Positions 35,005 to 47,774 of a stretch of 64,000 nt of DNA are shown here, one piece after another. Position numbers and translations under genes: made by a program. The stretch comes from Ottelia alismoides (lineage: Eukaryota > Streptophyta > Magnoliopsida > Alismatales > Hydrocharitaceae). Each line of letters begins with the position of its first letter. Position 1 is the first letter of the stretch. The stretch is taken from assembly GCA_037367405.1 (NCBI GenBank), contig JAZKJV010009615.1, positions 620,001-684,000 of the forward strand, written 5' to 3'. A model generated the notes under the pieces. It saw only the letters and a list, made by a program, of their open reading frames with translations, was not told the DNA's origin and ran no database searches.

Positions 35005-35396
35005 TACGAGTTATGGCTAAAGTATATATGAAATATATACACACCCCCCTATACTTAGCTCGAACGATGTCCTCAAAGTCAAGAGCGATGAAGAAGACAT
35101 AACTCGTGCTTAGTATAGGGTTGTGAAAAGGAATGGTTGTATACAGAGATGAATCAAAGAATAGAATGAGGAGAACTCGATAGTTTCCCCCTATGCTTAG
35201 GATCGAGTAATCCTAAGTATAGCAAGCTGTACATGAAGGGAAATCCGAGTGAAGAATATACAGAATCTACCCCTCCTATACTTAGGGTAAAATATCCCTA
35301 AGTATAGGCAGCAAAACATGGGTAGAAAGAATAAAAAGACTACCCGAAGGTCCGACATCCCCCCTATACTTAGGGTAAAGTACATCCTAAGTATAG
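35005..35396 (-). repeat. Four polypurine-tract-like hairpins, element B
   Basis: CCCCCCTATACTTAG-like motifs start at 35044, 35187, 35271 and 35359 (plus strand). Each is followed by its inverted partner: CTTAGTATAGG ending at 35119, ATCCTAAGTATAG at 35210-35222, CCCTAAGTATAGG at 35296-35308 and TCCTAAGTATAG at 35385-35396. Unit 1 is further enclosed by TACGAGTTATG (35007) and CATAACTCGTG (35098). Stems are 12-16 bp with loops of 6-10 nt in units 2-4. Confidence 0.85.
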
Positions 35397-35514
35397 CAAA
35401 ATCATAAGATGAGAAAAAGGGATGTGGGACTAAAGAATTGAGTGATATGGACAACCGGATCTATACAGGTCGGAAGAACAGTGATAATCAGGCGTGAGAT
35501 GCAATAGATGTGAG

Positions 35515-36921
35515 TCAAGAGACCACATCCCACGCAAAATGAATAGGGGCAACATCAATGACCCGCGGCTCATGATCTAGAAATGGCTTGAGCCACTGGC
35601 TGTTCACTCGAAAGGTACTCTCAGAAGACAACTCAGATATGTCAATGCTACCGTTGTCGTGTACCTCTCTCACAAGATAAGGTCCCTTCCATTTGCTCTG
35701 TAGCTTCCCTGGAAAAAGATGAAGCCTTGCATCAAACAACCATACTCTCTGTCCAGGCTCAAAATGCTTGTGGTTGATATGAGAATCATGCCACTCTTTC
35801 ACTCTCTCCTTATAATGTAGGCTATTTGAGAAGGCGGTATCTCTAAGCTCCTCCAAGGCTGCTAACTCTGCCCTCCTCTGGTCTCCTTCACTATCTGGAT
35901 CCAAAATAATATCTGTGACTGCCCAGAGTGACTTGTGCCTCAACTCAACAGGTAAATGGCACGGCTTGCCATATACGAGGCGAAAGGGAGATGTGCCCAA
36001 TGGTGTCTTGAAAGACGTCCTATATGCCCACAAGACCGAGTCCAAAAGCTGTGACCAATCCTTTCGGTCAGGGCGGACGACTTTCTGCAAAATAGTCTTG
36101 ATCTCCCTGTTCGACACCTCGGCTAGACCATTCGTCTGTGGGTGATATGGAGTGGAAACGCGATGGTCTATACCTAACTCGCTAGCAAGGGCCTTCACCT
36201 GGTCGTTGATGAAATGAGACCCCCCATCTGAAATCAATACTCGAGGTACCCCGAACCGCGTGATGATGTGTTTCCTCAAAAATCTGCAAACTGTCCTCGC
36301 ATCAGCGGCTCGGGCGGGGATGGCCTCAACCCAACGACTCACATAATCAACGGCCAACATAATGTACTCAAATCCCTGACTCTTAGGGAATGGACCCATG
36401 AAATCGATGCCCCATGCGTCAAAAACCTCACAGAAGTGAATGGGCTGCATCGGCATCATATCACGCTGTCCACAAGTGCCCATCCTCTGACAGTCAGTAC
36501 ACCTCTTCATGAACTCATCAGAGTCCTTGAAGAGGGTAGGCCACCACAAGCCAGATTGGAGCACTTTCTGTGCCGTTCTCCTCCCAGAATGATGTCCTCC
36601 TGCCTCAAGCTTGTGGCAGTAAGTGAGGACGCTATGGTGCTCCTCCCGAGGAATGCACCTACGCTAGACGCTATCCCCTCCTTCGTGGTAAAGGATGGGA
36701 TCCTCCCAGTGGTAGGACTTGGGCTTCGCGAGGAAGATCTCAAGCCTCTGCCTGGGCCAACCTTGTGGGACTTTCTTAGCAACAAGAAAGTTCACAATGT
36801 CAACATACCACGGGAGGGAGGTGATAGCAAGGATCGCCTCATCTGGGAAGGTCTCACAAATGGGATCAATCTGCTCAGAATCCTTAGGCTGCTCTAAACG
36901 GGAGAGATGATCCGCCACCAC
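35515..36921 (-). pseudogene. Element B pol, RNase H end and integrase
   Basis: Two frames, 36921-36664 and 36564-35515, cover the RNase H to integrase junction and most of integrase. The second, 349 codons long, keeps the zinc-binding Cys pair (C-T-D-C-Q-R-M-G), the catalytic Asp in GIDFMGPF, the Asp in ISDGGSHF, and the Glu in NGLAEVSNRE spaced as D-D-35-E. The C-terminal K-W-K-G-P-Y module follows. Between the two frames a premature stop and frameshift near 36665 remove the histidines of the HHCC finger from frame. Integrase would insert retroelement cDNA; here it is a relic, though its catalytic core is less damaged than the rest of pol. Confidence 0.85.
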
Positions 36922-39205
36922 ATTCTTGACTCCAAGCTTATCCTTGATCTCAATGTCGAACTCCTGGAGGTAAAAGGATCCATCTAGTTAGTCTGGCCTT
37001 GGCATCCTTCTTTGCCATGAGGTATCGGATGGCGGTATGATCAGTAAACAGGGTCACTCTAGATCCAATAATGTACGATCTAAACTTATCTAGGGAAAAA
37101 AACTACGGCTAGCATCTCCTTCTCTGTGACTGTGTAATTCTGCTGCGCGGAATCCAATGTGCGGCTAGCGTAGTGGATAGCAAAGGGGACTCCATCCCTC
37201 CTCTGTCCAGCATGGCCCCTACGGCAAAATCGGAGGCATCCGTCATGATCTCGAATGGGAGAGACCAATAAGGTGGCTGGAGAAACAGGAGCCTCAATAA
37301 CACACTGCTTGAGAGTCTCAAAGGATGAAAGACACTTGTCATCGACAAGGAACTCGTGTCTTTCGTCAATAGGTCAGTCAACGGTTGGACAATCCTGTTG
37401 AAATCATGAATGAATCGTCGGTAGAAACCGACGTGCCCCAGAAATAACCGTAACTGCCTCAAATTGGACGGCGGTGGGAGTTTTCTAATGACATCTACCT
37501 TGGTCGGATCAACCTCCATGCCCCTGTTGGAGATGATGTGGCCAAGCACCGTCCCTTGAGTCACCATGAAGTGACTCTTCTCCCAAGATAGAACCAAGCG
37601 AACCTCAATACATCGCTGAAGTACCCGGTCTAGGCAGTCAAGACAGGAGTCGAATCCGTCGTCGTAAACCGAGAAATCATCCATGAAGACCTCCAATCAC
37701 TCCCCTACCATGTCCGAAAAGATCGACATCATGCATCTCTGAAAAGTCACAGGGGCATTGCATAGCCCAAATGGCATGCGTCGGAAGGCGTATGTGCCGA
37801 AGGGACAGGTAAAGGTAGTCTTGTCCTGGTCCTCGGGAGCGATGGCCACCTGGTTGTAGCCCGAGTACCCATCCAGAAAACAATAGTGGCTCTTCCCTGT
37901 CAGTCCCTCAATGATCTGATCAATAAAGGGCAGAGGGAAATGATCCTTCTTGGTGGCCTGGTTGAGTCTCCTGTAGTCAACGCAGACCCGCCAAGAAGTA
38001 GGTACTCGTGTAGCAATCTCCTCTCCAGACTCGCTGACCACTGTAGTGATGCCCGTCTTCTTGGGCATCACATGCAAAGGGCTGACCCACTTGGAGTCGG
38101 AGATGGGATAGATAAAATCGGCGCTCCACCACTTCGAAATTTCCTTCATGACAACCTCCCTCAGATTCGGGTTCAACCGCCGCTGGAACTCACGCGACGG
38201 CTTTGCCTCATCCTCGAGATAGATATGGTGGGAGCACAGGGTCGGACTAATCCCCTGGAGATCTGCTACGCTCCATCCAATCGTCTTGCGGTTCTTTTCA
38301 AGAACCCCCATCAGACGGGATTCTTGCTCTCCAGTCAAATCGGCGGAGATAATGACTGGGTACATCTCATGCTCAACCGCAAGGAATCTGTACTTCAGCG
38401 AAGTAGGAAGCGGCTTCAGCTCTGGACAACTGGGTGCTGGCGGATCTGGCCTCTGAAAAGTCTGCGTGAACGCTGCCAAATTTGCATGGGAGAACTGAAA
38501 GTCTCTGTCAATCTCAGAAATTAGAGAAGGCTGCCCTGCTGGACTGTCTCTGCTCTGCTCGACATCTACCTCCTCCTCAGCTGAAGGCTCAGTGGCAATC
38601 AGGTCTGGCATGTAATCCTCACAATCTGCCCAATCAAACTCTGGCTCCAAAGGATCTGTATCCTCTAAGGTGGCATCAGCACCACCATCATCACAAGAAT
38701 CTGTGTCGCGGTCGAGAATCGGCTCTGCTGCCTCAGAAGTATCCTGGACCAGGAATGTGCTCTCCAAGCTCTCCTCTGTTGTCGTCTCTGCATCAGTGGT
38801 GTCTGAAAATGAGAGGATGGCATGTGCTACTGGATCTGCCCAAACTGCCTCATCGTCTGTGATCACAAAGTCACAGTCCTGGTGGATGTCTAGCCCTGCA
38901 TCTGTCAGCTGCTCTGTGTCTGAAGTCGTCTCTGAGCATGCTCTCTCTCTGGCTCTGCCGTCCTCGACCGTCTCTATTTGTACACTTTCGCCCTTGACGT
39001 GAAAGTATAACTTCCCGCTATCATGGTCGGTCACTGCCTTGGTTGTGGCCAAGAACGGGCGACCTAGAATGATGGGGGTATCGGCCACCGACTCAGGGAT
39101 CTCCATGTCCAACACTACGAAGTCCACGGGGAATTGCAGGCCCTTAATCGTGACGACAACGTCTCGCAACAACCCCTTCGGCCTCTTGACAGATCTATCC
39201 GCAAA
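36922..39205 (-). pseudogene. Element B pol, protease end, RT and RNase H
   Basis: Frame 39172-37697 (491 codons) carries the end of the protease (ILGRPFLATTKAVTDHD), an acidic linker, and RT up to S-D-M-V-G-E. There a TGA (37697-37699) replaces a Cys codon seen in element C. Frame 37696-37109 resumes with the catalytic F-M-D-D-F-S-V-Y and the thumb region (FLGHVGFYRRFI). Two frameshifts around 37340 and 37275 disturb the connection to RNase H, whose MTDASDFAVGA motif is still readable. A further frameshift near 37210 moves the reading to 37268-37086. It cannot yield active RT. Confidence 0.9.
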
Positions 39206-42200
39206 CTAAAGAACTGTCCTGCTCTGTCTAAGAGTGCCCAACTCGAAGCGGTCGAGAAGGGCTTCCGGAAGTAGGTTGATCGACGATCCGCTATCTAATA
39301 GAGTACGGTCGAATCTCTGCTCTCTAATGTAACATATGACATAAGGGGCTCCTGAATCTGGCCTCTTGGCCGGCAGACGGTTCTTGATCGTGAAACACGT
39401 GGCTTTCATCAGCACATGGATCTCTGAGTGGTGGTTCCTTCTCTTCCTCCTGACTGTGGTCCTGTCTCTCAGTGAATGCTGAAGAAGGGGGATGTGCTGC
39501 AAAGCCTCCTGAAGAGTCAGCTGTATGTGAAACCGATCTATCATCTGCTGGCTGAACTCTTCCTGATCTCTCTTTTTTGGATTTTCTTTTTTCTTCCCCT
39601 TCCCCAACTGAAGGGCTCTAGGGAAGGGGATCACTGGGTCCTTCTCAGATGAAGGACTAGGAAAAGGTCTAGACGGCTCGACGGTCGGATCCGCACGTAC
39701 ATCACGCACCACAGTGGGACCAGAAAAAACCAAACCTTTTCCTTTATTCACAACAGAATTCCGAGATACATCAGAAGTAGGAAAAACAACAGATCTCTCT
39801 AAATGAACACGGGTGGTCTCAGCACCACCATCGGCTGGATCAACTGGAAGACTCGCGGCCTCAGTACCGTGCTCTGGCTCGACGTCGTGGGTGGCCTCAG
39901 TACCACCTCCTCGAACTGGTGAAATGGCGGCCTCAGCACCGCCTGGGGGATCAGCATCCTTGGTGGCATCAATACCACCATCATCATCTATAGCGGCCTC
40001 AGTACCGCTCTCCTCCTCCTCGTCAGGCACTCTGGATAGATCCTCATGATGTAGCTCAGATGAGGCGCCGCCTGCTGGCATCCTACCGCTCCTAAGTGTG
40101 ACAAAATCAATATCAAAAAGATATGCAGACATATCACCAAGTGCATCACTAGGAGTGGCATACTCAGTACAAATTACTTGCTCAGATTTCATCTTCAGGT
40201 TGTTCGGATTCGGCTCGATTTGGGCAGGGATGGCGGCCTTCCCTCTCACGATGTCCCGCATCTCCTGGCAGAACTCGTCCATCTCCCGTCGAAAAGTAGC
40301 CTGCTGATCTGTGAGAATGCGGGATATATCATCCAAGACAGGGTTCTCATGGGAACCCGACGGGTAGCCTCTCTAGTAGTGAGGCTGCTGGATCTGCTGC
40401 TGTGGTTGAGAGGGGTATGGGTGATGCTGCTGCTGCTGGTGAGGCTGCTCACGCCTCCACGACTGTCCCTGCTGATAGGGACGAGGACCATAGGACAACT
40501 GCTGCTGTGGTGGGTACACTGGGGGCTGCTGCGGCTGCGGCTGCGACTGGTGATCTCTCTGCTGACTATACTGGCTACCTTGACCTGATGGCTGCTGCTG
40601 GGGCTGGGCACCTCCGGTCCCCCACTGGAATCCGGGATGGTCTCGTCGGATACCGGGCTGAGGGTGGTCATACCAAATCCCGTTGACATCCATCAACGGC
40701 TCTGCATCGTACTAGGCTGGCGGGAGTACTGCCAGAGGCTGTTCCGGCTGGTATACCACCATCTGTAAGTCTGGAGATGGTGATGACTGGTAGGTGGGCT
40801 GCGCCTGCTGGTACGGCTCCGCCTGTACAAGGTGAACCTATCTAGGCTGCTGGTGTGAGCTGGAGCGCTGGGACGAGCTGCTGCTGCTGCCGGAGTCGCC
40901 TCGCGACTGAAGACAGTGCTGGGAAGCCGTCTGTGCCTCCTGGAGACACATGAGCTGGGTCTTCATGTCGCTCAGAGTCTGTGCCATCTGCTCCATCTGA
41001 GTGATGCCTTGGCACTGCTTCTTCTCAATTTACTCCATCCGGTCCAGCTTCTCACTGATAATCCCCATGTCCGCAGCTGATGGCTCTGCCTGTGCTGCTG
41101 CTAACGCGGACGGACTGGAAGGACCGGCGTCGACCCGTGCTATCCTCTGGTACTGCACAGTCTATGGCTGCTGGGGTCTGCCCTGAGTGTACAACCGGGT
41201 CTGGGACATCACCATGTAGTTCTCGGCCATCTCCTTGTAGATGACCCAGACCTGGTCGTGATCCTTGGCAAAGTAAGACCCGCCACAAGAAGCGTTCATC
41301 AAGCCCTGAAGCTCTGGTGTCAGCCCGCTGAAAAAGCTCTGCACGAGGTTCGGCTTTGAAATGTCGTGGTACGGGCATCTATCAGTCAGCTCTCTAAAAC
41401 TCTCCCATGCCTCATGGAACTGCTCGTTGGGGAGCATGGAAGTTGCTGATCAGGGCTCTCGCGGCATTAGTCTGCCCGAGTGGATAGTACTTGTGCAAGT
41501 ACTCAGCGCGGAGCTTCTCCCAAGTGTAGACGAACTTCCCCAGATGCTTCAGCCAGGTGGCTGCTCTGTCTACCAACGAGAAGGGGAAGGCAATCATCCT
41601 GATGGTATCCTGATCCACCTGACGATCGTGGACAGTACTGCAGATCATCTCTAACTCCTGCAGGTGGAGATGAGGCTCCTCAGTGGCCAACCCGTGAAAC
41701 CGGGGAAGGAGCTGCAAAGTGTTTGGGGGGAACTTGAAGTCCCCCACAATAGCTGGTAGCACCACCCAATGGTGCGTCAAAGTCGATCCAGGATTGTGGT
41801 TCTCCCGCATCGATCTCGGTGGTCCTGCTGCTGCTGCTGCTGTGGATGCTGCCGCGGCTGCGGTTGCTGCGGCAGCTGCCGCATCGTCGGGTCCTCCTCC
41901 GTGGTTCTCGCGGTCGGCTCTCAACTGCTCAAGCTCTCGCCTCATCTCTATCATGAATGCCCCCTGATCCCTCAACTGTTGCTGCACTGACTCAAGGAAG
42001 GCGATCAGGGTGGAGTTGATCGAACCCTGGTCCAGAACGAAATGCTCCTCCTGCGAACCTCTGGAGCGATCATCACTAGCATCGGCCATAGTCTCTGAAA
42101 AATCAAAACAACCGAACTCAGGTGCCGATAAATCATCTGTCTGTCTCTTCTCTGGTACTGGTATCTCGGTCTCAGAAGAAGAAGGGTGGTCGAGAGGGAA

Positions 42201-42326
42201 CAGGGCGGAGTCATACTCGGGTTCGGAGAGCGGGTCTGAGCTCCCACGAACCGACCTAGATGAGTGGGCTGGAGTGCTAAAAAGCAGTGCAGCCAGAGGC
42301 TGCCTAAGAGACCTCCTGCCCATCAT
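39206..42326 (-). pseudogene. Element B gag and start of protease
   Basis: The start equivalent to element C is the M-M-G-R-R-S-L-R at 42326. The capsid-like gag domain (RAATWLKHLGKF, then PNEQFHEAW) is split by a frameshift near 41430. Downstream, frames 41437-41162, 40696-40373 and 40336-39206 hold the Q-rich tail, an acidic linker with repeated G-G-x-(D/E)-A motifs, and the protease motif L-L-D-S-G-S-S-I-N. In-frame TAG codons at 40838-40840, 40373-40375 and 39206-39208 stand where element C has Gln. No CCHC zinc knuckle is present, as in element C. It encoded the structural shell protein of the element; now non-functional. Confidence 0.9.
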
Positions 42327-43661
42327 CGTGATCTGGCGAGTAGTGCGGATGAGATCTGGAGAAACTATGATCACAAGCAAACCTCCAGTTCACCAACGCA
42401 ACGCGAGCTGAAGACTGTAAAGGTTCGGTCAATTTATCTTGTCAATTTCATTTTGGTGAACAATGAAGATATAAGAGCGATTACGTGACCTATTGGGATA
42501 CCCGATACTCTCCCAATCGACTGTCCCGCACAGAAGAGTCGGTAATCTGTCGAGAATAGTACCGGAGGGCTCTACCTAGTGTTCGGGTCACTCTCTCGCA
42601 CAATCAAACCAAGCAATGAGGGGGTTGCTCTTCCCAAGACAAATTTTTAAGTCAAGTGTCTTTTAGGGTCAATAGTTTTAGCAGTCCCAATTTTATTATT
42701 TTTCTTTTTTAGATATTTTTAATACAAGCAAAAATGCCTAACGAATTTTTCGGTTCTCCTGGTTATTAAGTCCAAAACAGGGGGAGAAGACGAAAAAGCC
42801 GATGCGCGATAAAATCAATGATGCATGCAAAGTCAGAAATGCGTACCTGGCTCCAGCACTCTACATGCAATATGATCCGTACGGAATTGAAAGACAGATA
42901 ATAAACTACCTATATGGTCCAGCGGGAAAAGCCGAGTCCTAAGCAGGCAACTTCTACTCGAAAGAACCGTCTAGCTGGTCACCAACCTTCGATCCAGAGA
43001 GTTCGGTCTAGACCCACCCCTCCTCTTCTCGATAGGTCGAGTTCAGGAGTAGCGCTTAACGGGGCAGGCTCGCGGCGCATAGGCTCGAAGGAAAATGAAT
43101 AAGCTATTTTTATTAATCTTTTATTAGTAGGTCCAATTAACGATCCATAGGCACAAGCAGTCTATTAAGTGAGTGGATCCTACTGAGTACAACACAATCA
43201 ACCAGAAATTTCTAAAGCTAGGTGCTCGAGAAAAACCACGTAAAACCGTAAAAGGCAGCGAAAAACAAAAACCGCGAAAAAGCCGCAAAAAGTCTAAGGG
43301 TCCCCCGAGCACACCGGTGCTCGACGAAACCGACCCAGAAAGTCCAAGTCCTAATGTTGTCCCTGTGTTATTACAATAATCAAATGTGCTAAAATAAACC
43401 TAAACTACTCCTCTCTCACTCATCTACTCTCTCGCTCTCTCCTGCGGCTCCGTGCAGAAGGGAGCCGCCTCTGAATCCCGCGGTTGCGTCGGCTCCTCGA
43501 AAGTTGCCTCCTCGGTCCTCGGGCCCTCGTAAGAAAGTAAACAAGAGAGATCAGACCAAATTATTATATAAACAGTGTCAGAAAAAATATATCTACAAAA
43601 ATCTATACTAGAAAACCGCGGAAAAGAAAACCGCGGAAAAAAAATCGACTACTAAGCCGTG
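42327..43661 (-). other. Leader of element B
   Basis: Non-coding sequence between the primer-binding site and gag. It contains recurring AAAACCGCGGAAAA / AAAACCGCGAAAAA words (43245-43290, 43612-43642), which recur once or twice in the element C leader (61930-61960), and a CT-rich tract at 43405-43440. Small open frames are not conserved between B and C. Confidence 0.6.
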
Positions 43662-43680
43662 CTCCCCAATAACGGCGCCA
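43662..43680 (-). promoter_or_regulatory. Primer-binding site of element B (tRNA-Asp, mutated)
   Basis: On the minus strand it reads TGGCGCCGTTATTGGGGAG, differing from the perfect tRNA-Asp site of element C by ATT in place of GCC, all transitions. It lies three bases inside the LTR edge. Confidence 0.85.
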
Positions 43681-43683
43681 TTC

Positions 43684-46309
43684 TGATTGGGGAAAAAACT
43701 CCACTAATCCGGATCAGATAGAAATATCACTCGGGTCGTTGCGACCCGGATCGATGAGAATCTCAGCTCAATCAAGAAAATCAAGGTTCAGACCACCAAA
43801 CAGAAATAAAATCAATCAAAAACAATAGTGGCCTTGGCTATTAGATTAGCCTGGTATAGCGACCAGGGTCGGACTCAGGGAGCACGTAATGGCCTTGCGG
43901 CCTACGAAAGTCTAAAAAAAATAAAATAAAAAGCAACAATTTTTGGTGGATTTTTTTATGTTTTTAAATTTTTTGGACTTTTAATTAATAAGGAAAATAA
44001 AGAAAACAATTAATCAAGCCAATACAACCAATTATTTATCTACTAAAAAATCACTCAAAAATTCAAATAAAAATATTTTTATGTTTTTTATATTTTTTAC
44101 TGTTTTTGGTTAATTTTTGGTAATTTTCTGATGTATACTGAATTTTCTAAAAATCAAACAAGGCAGAAAAATGAAAGTGTTGTCCAGTCAGACTTGGAGG
44201 GCCAATATAAAATAGATAGAGGTGCTATCAAGGTCTGAAGGTAATTTTCCTAAAGACTAGAACGTATAAGGAAAATTTAGGCACTGGAATTCTTGCTTTT
44301 GGATTTTTAAATTATTTATTAGAATTTTTATAGGTTTTTAGGTGTTTTCAATTTTTATGAGTTTTATATAATGAAAAATGACCAAAATTGGTCAGAAAAT
44401 CAAACAAGACAAAATAACTACTATCTAATTTTTTTGTGAATTTTAGAGGTGTTTTAATATTTTTTATGAATTTTTAAGTTGAACAGTAAGGAAAATGCGT
44501 ATTTTTGAATTTTTAAAAATAGTAAATGAAATAAAAAATGTCCCAAAAAATAGGAGAAAATTTTACACTATGGCAGGAGCCATGTATCCAATTTTCATCA
44601 CATTCGGAGTTTGATATTTTTATTGAAAATCAAAACCTAGGTATAGTGCATAGGGACCTGTACGCAAATAGTAGGAAGTCCAGGGGGTTCGGTGCAAAAA
44701 TTCCAAGAAGACACGCGTGAGGTGCGTGACTTGGGCACTCAGGGACCTAATTGCAAAGAAACCAAGGTTTCTGAACTAATTAATAACAAGTATTAAAAGT
44801 CCAAGAACCTCGGTGTAAATAACCTACTAATAAACGCACATGCGCATAAAAATCATTCACAAGGGCATATATGCAATTTTCCAAAAATTTTCATTAATTC
44901 ATTAACACCCTAGAACAAGGCTAAGCATGCAAATGACCCAATAAAACACGTGTCGATGCACGTGATACACTATAGGCAGGGGTATACATGTAAATAGCAG
45001 AAAAGACAAGGTCCAAAGTGCAATTTACCTAACGCAAATAAAATACTAAAAATATTTACAAGACTAAAAGCAAACTACTTTAAAGCTAAGAGCCTAAGGG
45101 AATATTTACCCTGAATTAAGTAGACCGTCAGATGGGTGCCATGTGGAAGATCGGTTGGCTGGGGAAGGGTGGCGCCCAACGCTGAGGTCCTCGGTCTGAT
45201 CGAACGGCCAGGGCTTCGCCGTGGGAGATCGAACGGATGTGAGGCGCTGTGGCTAGACGTCGGCGATCGAACGGTCACCATCACTCCTCCACAAATCGAC
45301 AGTGCTGGGGCTCCTCAAATGAACGGTAGAGATCAAAACTGGAGCTGGAGGTGCATCGGACGGCAGGTGAAGGTCTCGACGAACTGGGCTCCGACGAACT
45401 TCGTCGGGCTCGTGCTGGCGCTGGAGGACTCCTCGCAGGCAGCTGAAGATCGGGGAAGGGATCGCCTCCGGCTCCCGCGTCTACTGGTACCCTCCGATGA
45501 CTCGACAGAGCTCTGGGGAGCTCAGGCGAGGTCGGCGGAGGAGGAGCGGCTGCTTCGAATGGTTGAGACCCTCAGACGGCCTCGACTGGACCTACAAAGC
45601 ACACTAGCAGACTCGCGGATCAAGGGCAAAGTGCCTCGACCCTGTGAATGTGGGTGAAGGTGGTAGGTGCGGTGGGGCGGTCGAGCTCCGGCGAGGTATA
45701 GGCGGTGGAACTCGAAACCCCAGCTCCTGTGCGAGCTGGGTTGAACGGAGGTGCGGAGAACGTGCGCGGGGAGAAGGCGAATGTGATAGGATGGTCCGAT
45801 GATCGAGACGAAGGTGGAGGTGGCCGTAATGGAAGGTGAACAATGAAACAGCGATTTGGGGCAAAATCAAAATCAAAGAAAAGGAAGGGAAACTACGGCT
45901 ACCTGGGTGGACGAATCGACTGGGCTCGAGCTGCTGGAGCTCTAGGTCGTTGCCTAACGGGTCGTCGAGGCCCGAGGCTCGAGCTCCTCCTTCAGGCGGA
46001 GCACGGCGGTGCAAGCTCGCCGGATCTGAGGTCCGAGCACCCTCTCCTCTCTGCAACACCACTAGCGGCGAGTTGTCACCTCGAGGATGGCAGTGGAGGT
46101 CCTGGGAAGGCAAGGTGGGGAACCAAAGATGCGGAAATGGGAGGCGGAGCTCGAGATTTATACTGCCAGGGGTCCGGCTAGGATCGATCGGGTAGGGCAG
46201 CTCAGAGCGCGGACCCCGAGGCGGGCACCCCAGCGAGGGTGTCGGATCTGGCGTGGACAAAATGGACCCTGGGTTTAGGTGCGAGGTGATCGGATCGAGT
46301 CGGGAAAAA
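43684..46309 (-). repeat. Truncated 5' LTR of element B
   Basis: Matches 29750-32371 of the 3' LTR from TGATT at 43684 up to GTCGGGAAAAA at 46299-46309, then similarity stops abruptly. About 1.05 kb of U3, including the W-box pair, is missing. The TATA box (46158-46163) remains. Differences from the 3' LTR are mostly transitions and small indels. The frames at 45136-45657 and 45604-46260 are not genes. Confidence 0.9.
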
Positions 46310-47774
46310 GCCGACGATCATGGTTGGCCAAGAAGGGCCCACTTGGAGACCTGGGATCTCAGCAGGAAACACGAAGATGAAGCCGGCCTCAAAAAGAGAA
46401 TCAACATGAGGGCTGAGTAGGCTCAATATAGGGAATAACCTAACGTTGGGAACTGGGGCCTAGCCCGTTCTAAATAAAGGACATGCCGGGTAGCCTCCCG
46501 AAGGAGAGGGATCCCTTTTCGCCACTATACTTTTAATAAGCTCGATACGTCGCCTCCTTTCCCCAGACCTAGCCCTGCGAGATGGAGAGAGTCGCCAACT
46601 CGTACTTTATATCCGTGCGTAGAGAACTTCATATGAGCATGGAAACTTTGTCTTATAACAACGAGTGAAGCTAATTAACAATAACCCACCCTATCACTTA
46701 TCTACATTATTATCCCCAACTGCTAGCCAAAGTCCATCTGTGCTCCCAAGCGAATATGGGACTTGATGGTATTTAGCCATTTGTTTTTCTAGCATTCACC
46801 TCCCCATCGCTGCTAGTCTGATCTCCCCTCGATGTCTTCCACGCGAGCTATGCTACTAACTATATCAAAGAATTTCAAAACTAAGCGTAATAAAGTGCAT
46901 TGCGTGATTCGTCAAGCAGAGTAGGATCATCGAAATATTGACTGACGCGGGTCCAAGGGACTAAGCAAGGAGTAAGCAGTGCAGACAGGAAAGTAGGTCC
47001 AAGCTGACCGCTGCTTACCGTAGAATGTTAGATTTGTCGATTGGATTAGTCATATTTGCTTTTCTCCAAGACATGGACTTTTCTTAGGATTCCTGAGTTG
47101 TGAACTTTCGCTGAGAATGAATGCAAGAAAGGGCTGCATTATATTATGGGGAGGGGGAGGGGGGGCTAGACAAGCAATATATGATGAAAGGTGGATCGAT
47201 CAAGCTAAGATAGACCATCTTCTTATATGGGGTTGACTTATTGAACTGCTTCCGATGGTGTGTAACCGTAGACTTAGTTCGAATCCTCCGACGAACTCTA
47301 GACTCCTCACTCCCGGGAAAATTCCCCTGACACATGCGCTACTAGCTATAACTTCCCTTTTGCTTGCCCATGCGTAAGAGCGTACAAAGATTCTATTCCG
47401 GAGATGCTCTTCTGCTAATCCAGAGGAAGGATTCGTCCAATCTAGGATCCCCTAAACAAAACCCTAATTAAAATCTAGGATCCCCTAATCTTTTTTTAGG
47501 ATGCTTGTTCCTTTTGGGTGAACCATGCATGTCGTTATCCATAGAAATCCGAGGGAGATCACCCCTTGGGATCGTCATAAACCCATTTCTTTCTCGAGGA
47601 ATCATCTTTTCTGATGGAATTCACTCTTAATCGAAGCCCTGAGAAAAGAGAAGCAAGGAAAAAACTTCTTTCAAATATACAACATGGATTTTGGCAATGC
47701 AATGTAATTGAACCCTCATGTTGATCCGAATGCATCACTCTTTCCACAGAGGTCAATCTTTGGTAAGAGGATAG
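46310..47774. other. Possible nuclear insertion of mitochondrial DNA
   Basis: A 1.46-kb block of balanced composition lies between truncated element B and element C. It has no repeats in common with either. Phrases such as AAGGACATGCCGGGTAGCC near 46480 and AATCCAGAGGAAGGATTCG near 47418 have the look of plant mitochondrial intergenic DNA, but I cannot identify a mitochondrial gene in it. GGATCCCCTAA is present twice (47446, 47479). Element C inserted into this block at 47774. Confidence 0.35.

Larger units (their letters stand above)
29750..46309 (-). mobile_element. Element B: degenerate Athila-type Ty3/gypsy retrotransposon
   Basis: On the minus strand the order is truncated 5' LTR (46309-43684), primer-binding site, leader, broken gag-pol, four-hairpin array, T/A-rich repeats, conserved non-coding block, polypurine tract and complete 3' LTR (33426-29750). 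The internal structure is collinear with element C. The two LTR copies match over their shared 2.6 kb with scattered differences, many of them C/T or G/A, so insertion is older than that of element C. The outer end of the 5' LTR is replaced by unrelated DNA at 46310. Confidence 0.95.

Noticed and set aside
36268..36897. 209-codon plus-strand frame opposite integrase
   Set aside because: It is the antisense shadow of the pol sequence; the minus-strand frame carries the integrase motifs.
37886..38524. 212-codon plus-strand frame opposite RT
   Set aside because: Antisense shadow of the RT region of element B.
47270..47300. tRNA gene suggested by TTAGTTCGAATCC
   Set aside because: A T-arm-like word is present, but I could not find a matching acceptor stem, D-arm and anticodon arm around it.
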